Positions 61,032-64,000 of a stretch of 64,000 bases of DNA are shown in pieces (within the stretch, counting starts at the first letter, position 1; each line of letters starts with the position of its first letter). The position numbers and the translations under genes were made by a program. A model generated the notes under the pieces. It worked only from the letters and a program-made list of their open reading frames with translations. It did not search any database and was not told the DNA's origin. The DNA is taken from positions 434,001 to 498,000 of the forward strand of contig NZ_VATK01000001.1 of NCBI RefSeq assembly GCF_006546985.1. The letters are read 5' to 3'. The DNA is from Bacillus sp. 03113 (GTDB lineage: Bacteria > Bacillota > Bacilli > Bacillales > Cytobacillaceae).

Positions 61032-61737
61032 GAAGTCAAAACAGCTTTTTCTGAAGACAAAGACATTAATTACAATGCTTGATCCGAAGTCCCCAATTTC
61101 AGAACAGTACAGAACCATTCGAACGAATATTATTTTTTCTTCGGTTGATCAAGAGATGCGGACAATATTAATTACATCAGCGGGTCCAGAGGAAGGAAAA
61201 TCAACAACAACTGCTAATTTAGCGGTTGTGTTTGCACAGCAAGGAAAAAAAGTACTATTAGTTGATGCCGATTTACGAAAACCAACTGCCCATTATACGT
61301 TTAATCTGTTAAATACAACAGGTTTAACGAGTGTATTAACGAATCAAACTTCTCTTGTAAACGTGTTTAAAAATACAGATGTAAATAACTTATATGTGTT
61401 AACAAGCGGACCAATTCCGCCAAATCCTTCTGAGCTTCTTGGGTCGAATGCGATGGATCGCTTTATAGAAGAAGCATTGAGGGAATTTGATCTTGTATTA
61501 TTTGATACACCGCCAGTACTTGTTGTATCCGATGCACAAGTGTTAGCCAATAAATGTGATGGATCTGTATTAGTTGTAGGAAGCGGCATTGTTGAAAAAG
61601 AAGCGGCTTTAAAAACAAAAGAGGTTCTTGCAAGTTCGAAAGCAAAAATTCTGGGAGTAGTTTTAAATAATAAAAAACGCTCCAAAGCCTCTAATTATTA
61701 TTACTATAACTATAAATATAGTTCGAAAAATGACTAG
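61018..61737 (+). CDS. CpsD/CapB family tyrosine-protein kinase (BY-kinase)
   Basis: A 239-residue BY-kinase: Walker A GPEEGKSTTT, Walker A' VLLVDADLRKP, Walker B LVLFDTPP and a C-terminal tyrosine cluster (YYYYNYKY) that is autophosphorylated. GTG start with GAGGTGAG upstream, overlapping the adaptor gene. Controls exopolysaccharide synthesis and possibly UDP-sugar enzymes. Confidence 0.93.
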   Translation: MALGKKSKQLFLKTKTLITMLDPKSPISEQYRTIRTNIIFSSVDQEMRTILITSAGPEEGKSTTTANLAVVFAQQGKKVLLVDADLRKPTAHYTFNLLNTTGLTSVLTNQTSLVNVFKNTDVNNLYVLTSGPIPPNPSELLGSNAMDRFIEEALREFDLVLFDTPPVLVVSDAQVLANKCDGSVLVVGSGIVEKEAALKTKEVLASSKAKILGVVLNNKKRSKASNYYYYNYKYSSKND

Positions 61738-61784
61738 ATTTAGAGTCAATAGGCTTCTAATTGACTGGATAAGAGGTGACTCGC

Positions 61785-62549
61785 TTGATTGATATCCATT
61801 GCCATATATTACCAGGTGTGGATGATGGTCCTGAAACAAAAGAGGAAAGCATCCAAATGGCAAAGGAAGCTGTTAAAAGTGGCATTCGGACCATAATTGC
61901 TACCCCTCATCACCGAAATAGTCGTTTTGATAATCTAAAGCAGGAGATAAAGGAAAAGGTATCGGAATTAAACGGGGTATTAATGAATGAACAAATTCCA
62001 CTTTTGATCCTTCCTGGACAAGAGAATCGAATTTACGGGGAATTATTAGAAGATTATGAGAAGGATGAAATATTGCCACTCTCAGAATCACAATATTTAT
62101 TTATTGAGCTTCCTTCAGACCATGTACCAGGCTACACAGAAAGATTACTTTATGACATACAATTAAGAGGTCTAATTCCGATTATTGTTCACCCAGAGCG
62201 TAATAGAGAAATCATGGAACGTCCAGAAATTCTTTATCAATTTGTGAAAAAAGGTACACTTACACAAGTAACAGCTGCAAGTATTTGCGGGTACTTTGGA
62301 AAACAGATCAAGCATTTTTCCAATCAACTGATAGAAGCCAATCTAACTCATTTTATTGCTTCTGATGCTCATAATATCACAACTCGTTCTTTCAAGTTAG
62401 CTGAAGCATATGACAATATAGAGTCAAATTACGGTGTTGATGTGGTCTATTTATTTACAGAAAACGCTGAACTATTAGTTAGTAATCAAAATATTTACAA
62501 AGAAATACCAAATATGATTAAAAAGAAAAAATTTTTTGGTATCTTTTAA
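61785..62549 (+). CDS. CpsB/YwqE family tyrosine-protein phosphatase (PHP domain)
   Basis: A 254-residue manganese-dependent PHP phosphatase: MIDIHCHILPGVDDGP start, ATPHHRNSRF, IVHPERNREIM and FIASDAHNI metal-ligand motifs. It dephosphorylates the BY-kinase. TTG 61785 is chosen: AGAGGTG is 6 bases upstream and the protein then begins like its family; GTG 61776 overlaps the SD. Confidence 0.92.
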   Translation: MIDIHCHILPGVDDGPETKEESIQMAKEAVKSGIRTIIATPHHRNSRFDNLKQEIKEKVSELNGVLMNEQIPLLILPGQENRIYGELLEDYEKDEILPLSESQYLFIELPSDHVPGYTERLLYDIQLRGLIPIIVHPERNREIMERPEILYQFVKKGTLTQVTAASICGYFGKQIKHFSNQLIEANLTHFIASDAHNITTRSFKLAEAYDNIESNYGVDVVYLFTENAELLVSNQNIYKEIPNMIKKKKFFGIF

Positions 62550-62698
62550 AATTTACTAATAATAATGAACAGCTAGCTCTCCAGCGCTTTTTAGCTCGTT
62601 ATAAATGAGGTGTCCAGTTTAATAGTAGAAATAGAGAACTATCGTAGACACCATTTCTCAAGATGTAGCTTGGGGGATTATATCATAAATAAATAAAT

Positions 62699-62747
62699 AA
62701 AAATCTCATGATAGACGATGTAAAGCATCATTTATCATGAGATTTTT
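62699..62747 (+). terminator. Strong terminator between phosphatase and galU genes
   Basis: AAAAATCTCATGATA and TATCATGAGATTTTT with an inner GATG/CATC stem, then T-rich DNA. It splits the locus into a regulatory part and the galU-plus-transferase part, or attenuates between them. Confidence 0.8.
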
Positions 62748-62793
62748 ATTTTCTTCATTATTTATACTTAATTTTATTGTAGGGGGAAATTTA

Positions 62794-63687
62794 ATGAAAA
62801 AAGTAAGAAAAGCAATTATACCAGCTGCTGGCCTAGGAACAAGATTTTTACCTGCAACAAAAGCTATGCCAAAGGAAATGCTGCCAATTGTCGATAAACC
62901 AACCATTCAATACATAATAGAAGAGGCAGTAGCATCAGGAATTGAGGATATTATCATTGTTACAGGAAAAGGAAAACGTGCAATTGAAGATCATTTTGAT
63001 TATGCTCATGAATTAGAAGAAAATCTAGCTCAAAAAGGTAAGCTAGATTTGCTAGAAAAGGTTCGATATGCATCAAATCTTGCAGATATCCATTATATTC
63101 GACAAAAAGAACCGAAAGGACTTGGACATGCTGTTTGGTGCGCTCGTAGTTTTATAGGAGACGAGCCTTTTGCAGTTCTTTTAGGAGATGATATTGTTCA
63201 AAGTGATACTCCTTGCCTAAAGCAGTTAATTAATCAATTTGAAGAAACGCAAGCTTCTGTAATTGGTGTACAAACAGTACCTGATCAAGATACAAGTCGT
63301 TATGGAATTATTGATCCTGGTTCACAGGAAGGAAGAAGATATCAAGTTAATAATTTTGTAGAAAAGCCAAAACAAGGGACAGCTCCATCAAATTTAGCTA
63401 TTATGGGACGCTATATTTTAACTCCTGAAATTTTTATGGCTTTAGAAAAGCAGCAAACAGGTGCTGGTGGAGAAATTCAATTAACCGATGCTATTCAACA
63501 GTTAAACCAAATTCAAAGAGTATTCGCTTATGATTTTGAAGGAAGCCGTTATGATGTTGGAGAGACAATAGGATTTGTAAAAACAACAGTTGAATTTGCT
63601 TTACAGAATGAGAATATGAAAGAAGAAATTATGGAATATTTGAAAGAAATTGTGTCTTTAAGTCAAATAGAGCAAGTAAAGATGTAA
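62794..63687 (+). CDS. galU: UTP-glucose-1-phosphate uridylyltransferase
   Basis: A 297-residue nucleotidyltransferase: [28 protein letters not shown], later [28 protein letters not shown] and [20 protein letters not shown]. Makes UDP-glucose for polysaccharide synthesis (GtaB in Bacillus). ATG 62794 has GGGGGA upstream; an earlier in-frame ATG lies in the terminator. Confidence 0.95.
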   Translation: MKKVRKAIIPAAGLGTRFLPATKAMPKEMLPIVDKPTIQYIIEEAVASGIEDIIIVTGKGKRAIEDHFDYAHELEENLAQKGKLDLLEKVRYASNLADIHYIRQKEPKGLGHAVWCARSFIGDEPFAVLLGDDIVQSDTPCLKQLINQFEETQASVIGVQTVPDQDTSRYGIIDPGSQEGRRYQVNNFVEKPKQGTAPSNLAIMGRYILTPEIFMALEKQQTGAGGEIQLTDAIQQLNQIQRVFAYDFEGSRYDVGETIGFVKTTVEFALQNENMKEEIMEYLKEIVSLSQIEQVKM

Positions 63688-63705
63688 GGTAAAGGGGTGA
63701 GGAGA

Positions 63706-64000
63706 ATGTCAAATATAGGGAAAGATGAAGTCGTATTCCTTAATCAAAATAATTTAGGGATGATTAAAGATAAAAGATTCTATAATATTACCAAAAGATC
63801 TATAGATATAGTTGGATCAGTTATGGGTATAGTTTTGTTGAGTGTATTGTTTTTAATAGTGGCAATTTTAATTAAGGTAGAGGATCCAAAAGGGAAGGTA
63901 TTTTTTAAACAAATCAGAATAGGAAAAGATGGGAGAGAATTCTATATTTATAAATTCCGTTCCATGATTTCTAATGCCGAAGAAAGACTAAAAGAACTTA
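63706..64000 (+). CDS. Initiating sugar (polyprenyl-phosphate) transferase, 3' truncated by the window
   Basis: The first 98 codons of a bacterial sugar transferase: KRSIDIVGSVMGIVLLSVLFLIVAILIKVEDPKGKVFFKQIRIGKDG region has the single membrane helix and the start of the catalytic domain (FYIYKFRSM). It moves the first sugar phosphate to undecaprenyl phosphate. GGGGTGAGGAG lies before ATG 63706, 18 bases after galU. Confidence 0.9.
   Translation, partial: MSNIGKDEVVFLNQNNLGMIKDKRFYNITKRSIDIVGSVMGIVLLSVLFLIVAILIKVEDPKGKVFFKQIRIGKDGREFYIYKFRSMISNAEERLKEL

Overview
The window reads as chromosomal DNA of a low-GC Firmicute of the family Bacillaceae (a Bacillus, Cytobacillus or Neobacillus relative). 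The evidence is strong GGAGG-type ribosome binding sites with frequent TTG and GTG starts, a PbpC-type penicillin-binding protein, LysM-NlpC/P60 cell-wall hydrolase, YfhD-like small protein, PlcR-type regulator, ECF sigma loci and a CpsBCD/GalU exopolysaccharide cluster. No rRNA, tRNA or CRISPR was recognised. The genus is inferred only.

Layout. 1-150 is the tail of an unknown gene. 0.5-6.3 kb holds a NERD-domain protein, an MFS transporter with a LysR regulator, a tautomerase/carboxymuconolactone-decarboxylase pair, VanZ and a hypothetical protein. 6.3-11 kb has a LysM-NlpC/P60 endopeptidase, a PlcR/RNPP-type regulator and, just upstream of it on the same strand, an unlisted 55-codon gene (8858-8691) that looks like a secreted peptide-pheromone precursor with two related heptapeptides (ADLPPQH and TSLPSQH); pbpC follows. 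11.4-14.4 kb has NERD copy 2, a BASS transporter and a cupin. 14.8-26.1 kb is a catabolic block: IclR, cyclic amidohydrolase, MmgE/PrpD, M20 carbamoylase, amino-acid ABC transporter, two GntR regulators around a homoserine dehydrogenase, and an aminotransferase. 26.4-32.3 kb has NERD copy 3 and a putrescine catabolic set (patA, APC permease, aldehyde dehydrogenase). 33.3-35.8 kb is a higher-GC MarR/ArsA/DUF6463 block with three copies of one operator.

36-42 kb has an AraC regulator, two GNAT acetyltransferases and an alkyltransferase-like protein. Between the second GNAT and that protein, a 2.7 kb insert with a YjcQ-like gene and a secreted nuclease-like toxin is bracketed by ~320 bp duplicated blocks whose inner ~100 bp is inverted. 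42-50 kb has an oxidoreductase, two ECF sigma loci, a retropepsin-like protein with a probable 5' frameshift, AlkC, a YfhD-like protein, a decayed group II intron end, and VOC and hypothetical proteins. 50.5-54.6 kb is the Hen1-Pnkp RNA repair operon. 55-59 kb has an HTH protein, TauE/SafE with an attenuator-like leader, and a broken TauE paralogue. 60.3-64 kb is the start of an exopolysaccharide operon.

A pattern cutting across the whole window is a family of intergenic arrays with a strict 20-21 bp period (two helical turns) but differing core words (GTAGGCGCTTTC, TTCGCCGATAAA, TCGCAGATATA, ATCTGTCCAAA). I counted at least ten arrays, and all three NERD genes have one close by.
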